NCBI RefSeq assembly: GCF_901933205.1
Contig: NC_044578.1
Location: forward strand, 13,230,501 to 13,294,500
Source of the DNA: Camarhynchus parvulus
Taxonomy: Eukaryota > Chordata > Aves > Passeriformes > Thraupidae
Reading direction: 5' to 3'
Length of the DNA: 64,000 bases
Part shown: positions 1-13,196 of the stretch, piece after piece
How positions within the stretch are numbered: position 1 is the stretch's first letter
How the letters are laid out: every line of letters begins with the position of its first letter
Notes under the pieces: model-generated
Told to the model about the DNA's origin: nothing
Database searches by the model: none
The model's input: only the letters and a program-made list of their open reading frames with translations
Program-made: the position numbers and the translations under genes

Positions 1-936
1 AAAGTGACAAGCAAGTACGGGGAAGGGCATTGCTTAGGTCAAGACCACATGCTGCTGCTCTTAGTAGATATACTCTATGGAAAATGAAAATTAATCTGAA
101 CTGTTTGGCAGGGTGGAAGTCTTGTGAAAAATTCTTGCTTGTATGCAATAAAGAAAATTAATTTGAAGATGGGAAAAGAAAATAACTCAGAAATTGATTT
201 AATGGTCCTACAGAATGGTCCAAACCCTCAAAGCCTCCAAGATGTAAAATATCTAGCATTGCATCACTCTAAACAAGCACTTCCTTGGACTAGGGACCCA
301 GCTTCATCTCCCAAGTCACAAATTTATCAGCACGTTGCAAGTAAAGGTTGGCATTGCAATGGTCTGGGTCTGGGAAAAAATTCTTTCTGTCATGTGCCAG
401 CCAAGAGCACCCACATACAAAAGAAGAAGATTGAATTTGGTGAGACATAGGCCTGCATGATTAAGCAAATGCTGTTTTTATCTGTGATTAGGTAGGAAAG
501 AAGGAAAAAGAAATATGCTTTGGTTCTGCTGTCAGAAGATGTGCTGTAGCCAGGCTTCATAATTTATTTCTCTCAGTTTTTCTTGTAGCATAAGAAAAAC
601 TGCAACAATAAAGAGAACAACCAAAAGAGACTCAGAAGACACAGCACTGGGGCAGGAGAATCAGGTGCCATACAGAATAAATAAAGACCAGTGAAGCAGA
701 CCACATCAATAATGTAGGTCAGCAAGAATGGCTAGGAGGAAGCCTGTGTAATTAAGAAAAGAAAATCCTTTGACTTCATGGCATGTCTTCTGAGATGAAT
801 ATCCCGTGGCTACAATTAAAAATATTGTTTGGGTTTGTTGACCCTCTCTGCACACATACCCTGAGCTTTTAAAGAATTTGTTTTTTAAGGTGAAAGGAAT
901 AGATCATGATGGGAATGTGTGACTGTGCATGTGTCT
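1..936. other. Unique AT-rich DNA, nothing recognised
   Basis: A plus-strand frame of 108 codons (124-450) starts inside AT-rich DNA with no splice signals or recognisable peptide, and I consider it chance. No repeats beyond short A-runs. Confidence 0.6.
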
Positions 937-964
937 TACATACTCACACCCAGCCACCCACAGC

Positions 965-1038
965 TTTACACACTCACACACCTTTACACACTCACACACC
1001 TTTACACACTGACACACATTTACACACTGCCACACACA
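965..1038. repeat. 18-bp minisatellite, about 4 copies
   Basis: The unit tttacacactcacacacc is present twice perfectly (965-982 and 983-1000). A third copy follows with substitutions (1001-1018), then a fourth, slightly longer one (1019-1038). CA-rich degenerate repeat continues to about 1078 and precedes the array from about 937. An open frame runs through it and encodes His-Thr repeats, a by-product of the repeat and not a gene. Such arrays arise from CA-repeat expansion and slippage. Confidence 0.9.
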
Positions 1039-1079
1039 GAGTCACACACACTCACACCCACTCACAACTCGCACTCACG

Positions 1080-1734
1080 GTGAGTTATTTACAAATTAAA
1101 GGTCTCTTGGCACAAACTCACCAAGAGAAGGCACCTGATGCTCACAGAATATGCATAATAATGCTGATCTGCTCATTTTATGAATCACTTTTATAATCCC
1201 TTCATATTTCTGTATTCCATCAACCAAACGAACAGAATTAATATTATTTAAGCCTTGAGAGGTGTACATTTGCAGAAGCCATGGATTTCCTATGATTTAT
1301 TTTATCAAAAATTTCTTCTTTTCCATTATTCTGAAAACTAAAACAAACAAAAAAATCAGGTTGATTACTGCAATCCATCGTTTAAATATGGGCAAAAGAG
1401 AAGCATCTGTCCATTGGTCTGGAGGTGTCTGGCCTTCCATTGCTCAGCTTCCCAAGGCATTTGAATGTACCCAAGTAATCACATTTTAGTTTTTTCTTGG
1501 CTCTTGGAAGACAGCATTTCATGACCCAATGATTTTTTAAAAGGAATTGAAAAAAGAAAGTCTGAATAGTTTGAGAATAAATTACTCCAACATGAAATGA
1601 GCTCTTATTCACCAATACTTACAAATAGCTTTAGCAATGATAAAATAACGCATATTGTAATTAATATTTTAATTTGCTAAGAAAAGCTAAATAGTGATTA
1701 AACCCCCTTTCCCTCCCCTTTCCCCCTGACAATA
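1080..1734. other. Unique AT-rich DNA, nothing recognised
   Basis: It contains two overlapping chance frames on opposite strands (1262-1489 plus, 1382-1615 minus) and a C/T-rich segment at about 1704-1729. No gene or transposon fragment recognised. Confidence 0.6.
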
Positions 1735-1990
1735 ATGGAGCTAGGCAGTTTCAAGAGAAGCAGAGCAGCCAGGAGTTTAATGTCGTTGATTAAGAACATG
1801 TTTCCATGGTGGCTATTATGTCCCTCTAAGAGACGAAAACAAAACCAAGCCTTATTTCCTTTTAGAGCTACAGGGTTTCTTCTGCCTTTATAGGACAGAC
1901 AACAAGAAAATGTTTAGGGATAATTAAAGGCAATTAGGCTCATCAAGGCTCATTTCTGGTCTAGCTCCACTTCTTTTCTCTACAATGTGT
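1735..1990. promoter_or_regulatory. Candidate conserved non-coding element
   Basis: This is a non-repetitive, stop-dense stretch with a run of homeodomain-type cores: TTTAAT, GTTGATTAAG, GATAATTAAAGG, GCAATTAGG. GTTTCCATGG and CTTTATAGG lie nearby. There are no microsatellites or transposon fragments. The texture (mixed composition, few low-complexity runs, motif-rich) resembles distal developmental enhancers. This is an inference without an alignment. Confidence 0.3.
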
Positions 1991-2186
1991 ACTAATTGCT
2001 GCTTCAACATATCAAGTAGCATGGATGACTTTTTTTTTTGTACTTTCACAAACAAGACTGCTTGGTCATTACCAGCTTTGACAGCGTGAGTAAGAGACTC
2101 CTGATTAGGTTTTTGTTTGTTTTTTTAAAGATTTATACTACATGTCCTATTGAATCTGATAATAGAGAATAATAAATTAACTCTTA

Positions 2187-2396
2187 GCAATTGTGTAGTA
2201 CCTTCTGCTAGAGGATCTCAAAGTTCTTTGCAAACATTAATGAATTAATTCAATATACTCTTTCATTGTGTTTAATAGGTATCATCATCATAATTTTGTG
2301 GACTACTGAGTACAGACAAAGATGTTGGGTAGCACATTCAGTGTCAAAGCCAACACATTACAATATGGGTCTCCTGTTCACACACAATTAGCTTGT
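2187..2396 (-). repeat. Decayed MIR-type SINE with L2-like tail
   Basis: Read on the minus strand, the tail contains CTTTGAGATCCTC at about 2210-2222. It is preceded by TTAATTCATTAATGTTTG and, further in, by a TATGATGATGATACCTA segment and an ACAGGAGACCC block near 2370. Order and spacing match the widespread amniote MIR-like SINE, whose 3' tail reads AAGCGCTTTGAGATCCTCGG and whose body carries AATAATACCTACC. The copy is strongly diverged (many substitutions, CpGs lost), as expected for an insertion predating modern birds. The tRNA-derived head is barely recognisable, so the upper boundary is approximate. The assignment is from memory of the family, not from a search. Confidence 0.7.
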
Positions 2397-2850
2397 TTGC
2401 CATAAACATGCCTCCCGTGTAACTTATCTTACATCTGGCTTTGATTCATTGATAGTCAGGCCATTTAAGTTATTCAAATGTCTAAACTTTAAAGAGAGCT
2501 TTCTAGAGGGAAATGAGTAAGAGGCAGAGGATACCCAGAACTATATACAGAAATATTAAAGTGCTTCTATATTGAATATTGCAGAAGATAATATAGGGGA
2601 GTTCTGTTTTTGGAAGCAGAAAATGTTTGTTAGCAGAACTCTACAATTATCAATTCCTGACAGCACAGTCATGACAGCTTCAATACCACAAACCCCTTCA
2701 CATAAAACTGCAGTCCACTTACCCAGTTCAATAGCTCTCCAGTACTGAAAGCAGTTGGCTGACACACACATTTGATTTTTCCACCAGAAAATGTCTTCCT
2801 TTACTGGCTCTAAGTGCAGAACAGACAAGCAAGAAACTTTGTCTTGGAAG

Positions 2851-2904
2851 AATCACAGTATCATGGATATTCTGGGTTGAAAGGGACTCCCAAGGATCAT
2901 CACA
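2851..2904 (-). mobile_element. Very short CR1 LINE 3' tail fragment
   Basis: The plus-strand text aatcacagtatcatggatat followed by tctgggttgaaagggac and caaggatcat is the reverse complement of the extreme 3' end of avian CR1. It includes the degenerate 8-bp terminal repeats (sense ATTCTRTG). Homology fades after about 2904, so the insert is only about 55 bp, an extreme 5' truncation typical of CR1. The ATATTCTGGGTTG variant resembles copies common in songbirds. No coding sequence remains. Confidence 0.75.
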
Positions 2905-5900
2905 TGCATATGCTTTCATGGGTTTGAATATTTGTGAACATTAATCAACCATTCCTCCTCCAGCACTGAGAGATGGCTAAGATTGCCTGCATGTACAGCC
3001 CATAAGAGACTGCAGCTGATGTGTTAATTTCATTTCTTTGTACACAGCAATTTGTTAATGAATGACACATCTCAGTAACTGTAAATGAAATAGATCCCAA
3101 ATTTTCACCAAAGTTCAGTCTGGATCCACAGATCAGACAATTGTTTGATCTTCTCGTTCTCTCGACCTGTCCAGGAAATAATATAGATTAGTCTTCTCAC
3201 AGACCAGGCATGCTCATTCATCACATTTAAAACCTGGATACAATTCTCTGTCTTGGAGGCCCTTAGGCTTACAGTTCCAACCTCCCACCTCCCTGTTTCC
3301 AAAGCCAGGAGATGGGAGAAAAGTTACTTATTCTTGTTTAAAGCATTTTATTTTGATAAATGTTTAATAACTAAAAATAAAATAAGAGTACAGACACCTA
3401 CATGAGCAGAAGCTATAGCACATCTGAGTTTTGCCCCTCGAGAAGTGACTGCAGTCCCATCTCTGCTTTTGGTGGTGGCTGGAACACTGCTCTGAGAGGC
3501 AAGAGAGTGGCTCAGCTCCACAGACAATGAGAAAACTTTTTGCATCTTGTCAGATGCTGGCTGACTGCTCTGGCGACACAAGAACTGTGTAATGGGTACC
3601 ACGGTGTCAGCCTCTACTGCACTATCCTGAGAGGAGATTTAGGATCCCAGCGTTTCAGAGACATGACAACACAGGTCATTCCAGGCAGCTCCAGTGACTG
3701 AATGGCACAGTGGTTTCCTAAATCATTTGACTTTGTGTCTTTGAAAAGCTGAATAGCAGGATTGTGCTGCTACTTTGTGTCTTCAACGTGTCCCACTCAC
3801 AGCAGTTCTGCAGCTTTTAAATGTCCTGATTCCTCATCTGCGCCCAAGTAACTATGGATTCAGGATTATTGCTGACATCATTTTAGCTGGACCTCAGTTT
3901 ATAGTTATAGTTTCTCTAGGAAAACAAAAAAGGAAACAACATGGACATCAGGTGTTCTGCAAGTCTTTTAGGTCACATCCTAATGCTCATATGGAAATGG
4001 ATCATAAGCACTTTAAATGGACATGGCATCACCACTTCCTGCGGCAAACTTTTCCAAGTAAAAGGCCTTATTTAGCACCGAAAAACATGCAGGATGCCAG
4101 ATATAGTGTAGAGAAGCAATTTGGCTGGAAATATCAAGCATTAAGCTGTACTTTTGTCCAGCTAAATAGGCAGGCTGAGAGCAGCAATCTCTGGCTCTAA
4201 GCACAGCTGTCTCTGTGGCTATTCACCAGTATTCACCCAAGGTAAGAAAGGACAATCAAAAATGTCCTGTACAAACTTTATTGGCTCCACCAAATCCAAG
4301 CAGCAATAGAGTTGTTTAAATCAGAATGAACTTTCTACCTTAATTCTTCTGGACAATTATATTCCTAAGACATATAAATTGAACTAATTATATACATTAG
4401 TATAACTTCCAATTGCCCTTTTTTGAGAAGAGTGGCACAAATCTTGCTTTGTAAGTTTGCCTGGCCAGTTCACCCGTTACCTACCATTGGTTTTGAGGCA
4501 TTTTTCTAATAGATGGTTTATGTTTTATGATGCTGACAGCTTGAGATCTCCTTTCACTGTTTGAACAGCTACATGTGTCATTCCTATTTTCAGAAAAATA
4601 ATCATGTATCCCATGAATTTTCTTCTACCCAGAAATTTATTTAAGACTCAGATATTTGTCTTTTAATGTGAAATCTGCTACTGCATAGGGCAAGGACAGA
4701 CAACTGTTGTGATAATGCATTTCATTTTTGGGCAAGAGCTGGAATACTATTTCTTCTTTTTTGTCCATTCATTGAGTTATTGAATATGAAAAGGTTAGGC
4801 CATTATTACTCCCTATGGCATCTTACTGAGATTGCAGGCATAAATACACCACGCTTGAGTCATTAGTTCTGAACTGAAGGTGCAAGTGGTGAGGTACTGC
4901 ATAGGAGTCTATCATTTCCAGTGATGTTGAAATGTCCTGTTACAATTTTCAGTCCTAATCAAAGAGCTATTGATTTTAAACTACAGTGTCATGGATTATG
5001 TTACGGGAAAACAGTTAGGTAGAAACCTCCTTCAATAATTAAACAGCTGAAAAAGCATCTCACAACTTTGATTACCTGTGACTTTGCCTTCTGCTTCAGC
5101 TTTGATCTGGACAAGCAGGTAGAGAAAAGGTTTACGTAGAAGGTCACATAACTTCAATCACATAACACTGGAAGTCCGTGATGCAGATATCTAGAGACAT
5201 ACATATGTATTTATGTTCATTGATATAAAAGGGCATATAAATTTATTTTTATACATATATATGGCATTTACCTGATGTTCACTCTCCAGGCTTTTAACTG
5301 CGCCCAAGGCAAGTCTGGAGTGCTCTTTAGCTCATAATAAAAGCCACCTAGGGAAGAATTTTCCAGAGCCTACCTCTAGGGCTCTATCTATTTCCAACCT
5401 TCCTTTATCTACTGATACTTTTGATCAGGGACAGCAGATATTTTCAAAGGCCTCAGCTGAGATGATTCCATGGTTTTTCTTCTGAGAACATGAAGTTCAT
5501 TAGTAGAATCCCTGTTCTCATGTACTTCATTGAAGCTGATCTTTTTATCATTTGCTTGGAGCAAATATTAGCCACAATTTATTACAAAATAACATGCTCA
5601 TGCTTCTAATATTAAACTTACTGGCTCCTTTCAACTCTATTATATAAAATGCAAAGCGCTTTTTTTTTTAATCCCCCAAAAGTGATTCCTGGATGCACAG
5701 AAGATGGAGATGACATGTTTCCAGCTGGAACTGTTTGCATATTGCAAAGAAAAAAGAAAACACTCTGGGGTAATAGAGTGCTGAACACCCAGAAATCTAA
5801 ATAAATGAAGCAATGCTATAATACTAATTTCAATTATTTTGCCCTGCTTCTCCTCCCCAGAAAAAGGGAAAAGTATTTGAGCACCCCAAACATGTCTTTA

Positions 5901-6128
5901 TATCCCCATCCTTTCAGCCTGTGATCACACTCACCATCAGCACTGCTCTGAGCATTAACCCCATCTTCACTGCAAAGATTTTAGTCTATTACTTTGACAT
6001 GGGCTCCCTCTGGAAGTTTATGATGAGACATTTTCAAAACTTAACCTTTTGGAAAACATCACTTGAATCTAGTATTTTAAACTTTTATCTCTTCGCCTTT
6101 CTCAAGTGGCCAAATCAGTTTTGCTTTT

Positions 6129-6152
6129 CATAATCTATATCATAATCTATAT
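6129..6152. repeat. 12-bp perfect tandem duplication
   Basis: The unit cataatctatat is present twice without mismatch. Confidence 0.9.
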
Positions 6153-7042
6153 ATTGGTCCTTCTGCAGGGAGGAGTCCCTGGCCATCACATTCTCCCCAG
6201 CACAGAGAGATCCAGCACAACTGACACTGTCCCCATTTGATATTATTCTTTTAAAAAAATAAAAAATGCTTTACATCCAATTTCTCAAAACCAAAACCAA
6301 ATCTTTACATAAACATGATCTTAGTACTTATGATAAAATGGTTTTTTTATGCCTTTTCAAAAACATATGAAATGGGCAAGTAACACATCACCATGCTGTA
6401 ACTAACAGTAGAAATCCATATTTTATTTAAAATTAATAAGTATTTCAGAATAAAATCTGGTGCCTATCACAGAAGTCCCCCCAGGCTGGGAAACGAAGCA
6501 CATACTTACCTATCACTAGATGGAGGCAGTACAAAAAGGTCAAAAATTGTAATACCCAGGGAAAAGGAATAGCCAGTTCTTCAGATTTCTGCCTCTAGCT
6601 CTCACATAAGGTATTTCCATTTTTTTATAATATATGTTTTACCACACATTTCTTACATTACAAATGAATGTACTCTAGGGTCGCAGAAGCTGGGCACAAT
6701 ATGAGCAGGTACTCCTGCAGTACAGCAGGAGTGATTTACAGCATGTAATTTCAGTGAAACAAATTGGCACCTAACCTATAGTATCTATGTTTTTATCTGG
6801 TTGAAGGAGATAACATTGTTTATGAAGTACATCACATTTGTTATCTTGCTCTATCTCAGAGTTCTTGAATGACTTGCTCTTGTTTCACTTGTGGATAGGT
6901 GGAAGGAAGGGAAGAAACTTCTTTATCCTTTAATATACACACAACTTTAACTTGACTCACCTACTGAAACAGCTCTGATTTAATATTTACAAAAAAAAGT
7001 TCTTGAAGAGATCCATAGCATTTAATTTTAAATTTGCCCTTA

Positions 7043-7081
7043 ATTATGATTCATGATCCAGATTATGATCCATGATCATAG
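7043..7081. repeat. About 19-bp imperfect tandem duplication
   Basis: Two copies of attatgatYcatgatc lie side by side, each containing the palindrome-like ATGATCCATGATCAT core. Divergence between copies is small. Confidence 0.75.
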
Positions 7082-8178
7082 TGCTGACTGCTGAATTCAC
7101 TCAAATGCTTTCAGTTGCAATTATTACTCAGCTGCATATAAGTAATTACTCATGAGTGGGAGAAATGGCTGAAATCATTTCCATTATCCTGAAACTTTTC
7201 TCTTCAGAGGCCCTTTCAGCCTTCAGCTTCTAACTCAGCTTCATGCTGCACTTCTATTCTGCCTCTCCTGCTCTTCCTTGACATTTTTACTCTCGCTATT
7301 TTTCTTATTCAGTAGACTGGCTTCAGGATACATTTAGGAACATTACAACTGCAACATGGAGAAGATGGTGAAAGTTGCTAAAATGTAAATCTGTTAGGCA
7401 AATATATTTCACTATTTTAATTTAAAACTAGTAAAGAAAAAAAAAAAACCCAGAAATGCCAAATTAAACACCACTAAAATAAAATTAACTGAAACCAGCT
7501 GGCAAAACTTATGAATTTAGATTTCCTTCCCATTTGTTTTGTGATTTTAATTTTTTTTTTTAAAGATGGAGATCACCATCCCTGGAAAACAGGAACAGAA
7601 TAAGAAATGGCAAAGAAAAGGTTTTATCTTACTCTTTCTATTTCCATTCTTTTTCTTGGCAGCCTTCTAGACATCTATTCCCCCTTGCATTGGCATATCT
7701 CCAACAGTTAGCAACAGTAGCTTCTGTTAAAGACAGGTAGTTCTGCATCTACATAGAATTTTTTACATAAATTATATGGGACCTATCAGCTTATCTAGCA
7801 GAGTTAGTTCAGAGATCACAATTTTGCATTTCCAGCTTTTCGGAGTAGGAGTCCAATAAATAAACCACAAATTTTTATAAAATACTCACTCAAGTTACTC
7901 TGGGAGAATTCAGTTTTTGGGGATGGGTACAAATATATAAGATACAAACATATCTGTGATTATTAAGAGATATTATTTAAATTTTCTGCTATAAGCAGAA
8001 TATTTGTAATATAAACAGCTACACAGAATTCTGAGCATATCATGCATAATTAAAGAAAAAAAATGGCCAATCATTTATTTCCTAATGAATTTTCCTAAAA
8101 ACCAACAATCTTAGAAATGTCAGTAAGAGTTCCCATTAAAAATGAGAAATTAGACAAAAATATTCGTCTATAACTGAG

Positions 8179-8270
8179 TGGTTGTTTTTTTCTGGTGGTT
8201 TTTTTTGTTTGTTTGTTTGGTTTTTTTGTTTTGTTTTGTTTTGGCTTTGGTTTTGGTTTTTTTTATCTTT
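8179..8270. repeat. T/G-rich low-complexity tract
   Basis: This is mixed T-runs with GTTT, GTTTT and GGTTTT units. The minus strand is the matching A/C-rich tract, similar to CAAAA-type repeats of birds. An open frame across it encodes only a Phe/Val-rich peptide and is not a gene. Confidence 0.9.
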
Positions 8271-8394
8271 CAAGAGAGAATTGGCACAGCTAATGTATTA
8301 GTTTCTTGCTGCCTTAACTGTCAGGCTTTCCCAGGATGCTATATCAAGTCAGAACCCATTAAAATCATCAACAAATAGAAATGTCTTTAACCTG

Positions 8395-8660
8395 GATTTA
8401 AACCCACAGCCTGATCCAGCATTTAAGATCTCGGCCAGGAATTTGTTCCACAGTCACCATCCATAATGACTGAGAGGTCAGAGGCTACTTTGCTGCTCAC
8501 AAGTGCAAACGCAACAGCAAATGTTCTGGAGTTCACTAGCTGCCGATTGTGAGGCCAAGGTTTGTTTTGCAATAGGGCATGGAAGATTAAAACAACACAG
8601 GAAACTTGGCTAGAGAGCAGCTCCAAGTGGACCTCGAAGGAAGTAATTACTTTGGACTAC
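8395..8660. promoter_or_regulatory. Candidate conserved non-coding element or exapted repeat
   Basis: The stretch is more GC-balanced than its surroundings and starts beside a T/G-rich tract. It includes CAGCCTGATCCAGC, GATCTCGGCC, CTAGCTGCCGATTG and GCAATAGGGC, with retained CpGs in an otherwise CpG-poor region. That could mean constraint or an old GC-rich repeat. I do not recognise a repeat family. A minus-strand frame of 67 codons covers it without splice signals. Confidence 0.3.
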
Positions 8661-10470
8661 TGTACTCCCTCTTCCTCCCTCCACTCTTTCACTTCTTTAT
8701 GTCCTTAATTGTTAATTACCCTCTACTCCTTCCCTCACTTAGCTTCACTTGGTGCCAGTGAAGCCACACGAAAGTGCTGGTACCAAATTCTTGCTGGTGC
8801 CAATCCCTATGAGCTCCAGAGCACCTTGAGCACTGGAGCTAGTGACATTACAAAGCTTGTTAACGTAAAATCTTCTTTGTGTTACATTTTTTGCAATACA
8901 TTTTACAAAAATCTACCCCAGGGAGCCAAGGGGCAGTTGCTTCTTTATTACATTTTAGGAGAGACACATTATTAGCGTTCCAGTCTATATATTATGAAAT
9001 TAAGTGGATACCCTTGGGGTTAATTCCTCGTTGTAATTGTAATGAAAAGAAACAATCTCTAACCCTCCATTTAGGATCTATAACTATTAAAATCCACTAG
9101 TCTTAGTGACTCCTGGGGCCAGTGAAGTACTTCAGTGTATATGAAAAAAGGGCACTCCCACAGTGTCCAATATAAGTGATTTATAAAAATAACAGCCTCC
9201 AAGTGGGAAAAGTAACAAATGAGTTTCCATTGAGCCCCTCCCTGCTGTTTACTATTGCATGATGGATTCATCAACCACGTAAAATTATATGCATATCAAA
9301 ATCGTGGAGCTGGGTTCCAAGATTAGAATTTGCCAAGAGTAAGAAAGGTAGAGCAAGAATCACGGAATACAATGACTAAACACAAGGCAAAATCATGCAA
9401 TAAAGCCATAAAGAATCCTCCCAGGAAAAAGAAAAATTAAAAAGCAACACTCCTTTTTAATGGCTTCTCTGTGTCAAAAGATTCTGTTTGCTTCAATGCA
9501 TTTTAAATGATAATAAAACACATTTTAAATACTCAAAGATTAACTATCTATTTCAAAAACTTTTACTTTCTTTTGAAAATGCCTAATTTCTTTAGTCTAG
9601 GAGATGCATAGTAGCAACAATGCTATTGCCTGTTTTCAGTGACTTTACTGTTTGTACTGCTGTACCTTCTCTGAGAATTCACCCTCAGCAGTGTATTCCC
9701 GCTGACTTTAGTACTGCCAGCTTCCATGTGTCAGGTTTCACCATCTCTCCCACACACTTGCACCCCTGCTCACTGTTCATAATGCCCAAAAAGAGAGAGA
9801 AACATCTTCATAAATGAGATGAGAAAAATGCATTTAAAACCACAGTAGCAAAAGGAATACTGTGCTCCAGGAACCTGCTATTAAATCATTTTTATGAACT
9901 GACTAGGTTTCAGCTTGAGAGCAAACCTTTGGCACGTAATTCAGTTTGTTAACAACGAAATAAAATGTATATCATCAGATAGTGTCTTCCAATTTAATAT
10001 TCTTACTAAGATCATTGTTTCTATTAGGCTGAAATCCATATAAGTGCATTGTTGTCTAAGACAGCAAAAGTTCCCATTTGGAATGCATGCATGCTGAACA
10101 GACTTACTAATTTAATAGCAGGAGAGTTTTCTACTGCTTTGTTAGAACTGCCTTCTGAAAAAGAATACCCCTTTAAGATTTCAGGAGAGGTCTGTCTTTT
10201 TGATATTTGTTTAGCTGCAGTTGACAAAGATTTAATACCATTTATCTCTCTGTTTTTATTCATCATAATATAAATTCACTTAAAATAAAGGAAAAGGGTC
10301 TTACCAGACATGAAGGAAACAAGTAACTGGTTATTTTAAATCAACCATTCAACTGGCTAATAAAATATGATGTAAGTTGCTCTGTACAGAGGAGTTTTGG
10401 CTGTCATGGTTATTTTTAAGGGAAAGAAGGAATGTAGCATAATTTCATATGTCCATGACCACCAAAAAAT

Positions 10471-10483
10471 GGGGGGCGGGGGG
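10471..10483. repeat. G-rich homopolymer GGGGGGCGGGGGG
   Basis: Two G6 runs separated by one C follow an A6 run. It could fold with other G-runs but is too short for a confident quadruplex. Confidence 0.85.
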
Positions 10484-10641
10484 TTAGGTATTAATGGCAA
10501 ATTCATGTTAATATGTCACCTGTTGCTACTGGCAAGCCATGCTCATTAATGCCCTTATTTTTCCAGTGTCTACAAACCATCTACAAGTGTGAGTATTCAC
10601 AGCTTGTGCATTTTCTGGTCACCACACCAGCCAGTGAAGCT

Positions 10642-10666
10642 GGCACCACCTTCTCAGGCTGGTGCC
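10642..10666. repeat. Inverted repeat, 7-bp arms
   Basis: GGCACCA (10642-10648) and TGGTGCC (10660-10666) are perfect inverse complements separated by 11 bp. A second small inverted pair, CCAGC/GCTGG, overlaps just upstream (about 10627-10643). They may be chance; no RNA gene is recognised. Confidence 0.6.
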
Positions 10667-13196
10667 TTAGTGAGGCATAAAGTGCCTGCTTGAGAGGTCA
10701 AGGGCTCTTGCCTGCTTTCAAACCATTAAAAGACCATTTAATACAACCACAGCAATAGAAGCTGAAAGTGGAAGGCTGACAAGGAACCACAAATACTTTC
10801 ATTTTTACCATTGGCACTGTATGTCATGCTGAATATGCGGGTCTTTAGCCACTGATGATTCTTAGGAGTTACATCAAATGAACAGGTGGCCTCCATCTCA
10901 CTGGACAGGTGTTGGTATCACATCTAATGAAGCTAAACAGAACCACTGTCAATAGAAGGCTGTAAGTGTAACACTTTTCATGTCATTACATCCCTTTCAA
11001 TAAATCAAGAGCTATTCAGAAAATACATGAATATCCCTAGGAACTGCAGCACTTTCTAATATTGATTGCGCAGATGGTAGACAGGGCTGCACTTCTCAAG
11101 GCCAGTTGCTAATTATCCCATATCAAATATGGATAGGATGACTGCTGGGCAAATAACCGAGTAAAATGCTGATACTGGGAACCTCAGAAAGAATTGGAAA
11201 TCATTAAAAATTAATCAGGGGGCTCCTACTTTTGAACTTCTGATTGTTTCTTCCTTATGCCTTCATGGAAATGGGTTTATTAAAATTTATCTGCAAGTCC
11301 CTGAAATTTAACTTCTGATCATGTACTGAAGGGAGCTTTCTTGAACTGGGACAGAGCAACACACTGGTAAGTCTGGAATGTTTGGAAATCATTGTCCTAA
11401 TTTCCAATAAGAAGCATATCCATTTTATTCTAGCATTAAAGTAGTATCCATAATTTTGAAATTAAAATGCTACCAATAAAGTAATGTAAGTGCTGAGAAT
11501 GAGTCTTTTTATATGTGAGAGAGCATGGGCACTGTGAAGAAGACAAAGATGGTATAGTACCCCTGAGATGCTGAGTTTGTGTATTATGCCTATTTACTTA
11601 GATAGCTGTAGAAATTTTATTTGTACTGTGCATTTCATTTAGTATTAGGAAGTTGGAAATAAACCTAAAACACAGCACAGATGCTAATATTACATTTCAA
11701 CTTACGCTATAACTACCTGAAAAATCATTGTCATTTCAATTCCATAATGTACCCTTTACTTTTTTCTTACTCATATCCCTTACTTCTGCAAATATAAACA
11801 TCACTTCATTTATGAAGGAATGTACGTTTGCCAGCTCTGAATGGCAAACACATATAAAATTATCAATACTGCTTGTTTAATACTGACCAGTTAACTGAAA
11901 AAAGGAGTCAAAGCAAAGAGCAATACTGGACTATTCAAGCAATACAGAAACATAGTTATGCTTAGTTATTATTTATGAAATAATGACCAAAAGTAGGAAT
12001 TTGCTTCTTACAGGAAAAAAGCTGACAAACCAACCAAAACAAGAGAAAAACTCTATTTTGATGACTTTTGATCATTTTTTTAAACTTGATATCTTAGTTA
12101 CTGAGGTAATGTCTTTTGAATACACTTCTAACATGAATAGCTGTGTTTTTCAGAGTGCATTTAATGAAAGAGGAAAAAATCAGATGGTAGAACTCTGTCT
12201 CAATGTTCCCTGTCAAATCATAAATACAAGAATGACTGCAATGCTCTTGGTTTGTGATGGGAGTTAGTAAAACATTTGTGCATGGTGAAAAGACCAATAA
12301 AAGACCAGCATTGGTTGTTTCAGTGAAAATCAGTATAAAATTTTTCTACTGACATGAAGTGAATCTATTTGTTTCCTCATATAAAAGGACAAATCACACC
12401 CATATATTTCGCTGTTACATCCTAACTACAAAGTCATAGACAAAAAGCATAAAGTAAGAGCAAATATCACTCCAGAACCTAAATTGATTCAGCATTCACC
12501 TGGGAGAATGGAATCCTGGCTTCCAGCTTCTGCTTTCAATTAATATTTGGATTATCTCCATCCTAAATACCTCCTAGCCATGTGGATTCAATCGACAAGC
12601 ACAGGCAGCAACTGAAGGCAGGATTTCCACATTCCTGATGGTCCCTCAGCACCGCTGTGTGATCAGAGAAAATCAGGCATTTGCTAAATGGGTGCAGCCT
12701 AACCCAAAGGCCAGACTAGGCCTGCCAGAGTCTTTGACCATTTTGGGAAAACAAAGGGGGAGAAAGGCCTGTCATTATAGACCAAAGCATGCACCAAAGC
12801 TGATTTAAATTCACAGCTGAACTACTGGATCCAGGCACACAGCACAAAGATAACTTATCCATGGGTCCCTCAGATTAGCACCATGGTGCCTTGCCAGGGC
12901 TGAAGACAAGCTACCAAAAACTGCAGCTGAATTTGATGCTGAAGAGTTATCTCCCCTGCTTTCTGACAAGTATTTTTCAAAATGTGCCAGCCAGGAGAAT
13001 GCAGAACAGGGAAAACCATGTACTACCCATGCTCACCGTGGCACACCACGTCACTCAAATGTGCCTGCATGAGGGATTTCAATGAGCAAAAGGAACAGCT
13101 CTGCACCTTGAGGAGCCTTTGGGCCCTTTCTTTAAGCTCACACATTTTCCATCATGAATAACTTGTTACTCACTTAATCCATGGAGGATTTTTCTA

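Larger units (their letters stand above)
2905..8178. other. Unique AT-rich DNA with chance frames
   Basis: The longest frame is 141 codons on the plus strand (3775-4200). It has no acceptor or donor flanks, no domain, and an AT-driven composition, so I do not call it. Two small tandem duplications (6129 and 7043) are listed separately. Otherwise nothing recognised. Confidence 0.6.
8661..13196. other. Unique AT-rich DNA
   Basis: Apart from the inverted repeat at 10642 and the G-run at 10471, I see no repeat, gene or RNA. A pair of opposite frames at 10024-10273 mirror each other across one AT-rich stretch and are shadows. Confidence 0.6.

Noticed and set aside
906..1196. His/Thr-repeat open frame
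   Set aside because: Translation of the CA-rich minisatellite.
3775..4200. 141-codon plus-strand open frame
   Set aside because: No recognisable domain, no splice-site or promoter support, and a composition that follows the local base content. A frame this long is plausible by chance in 64 kb read in six frames.
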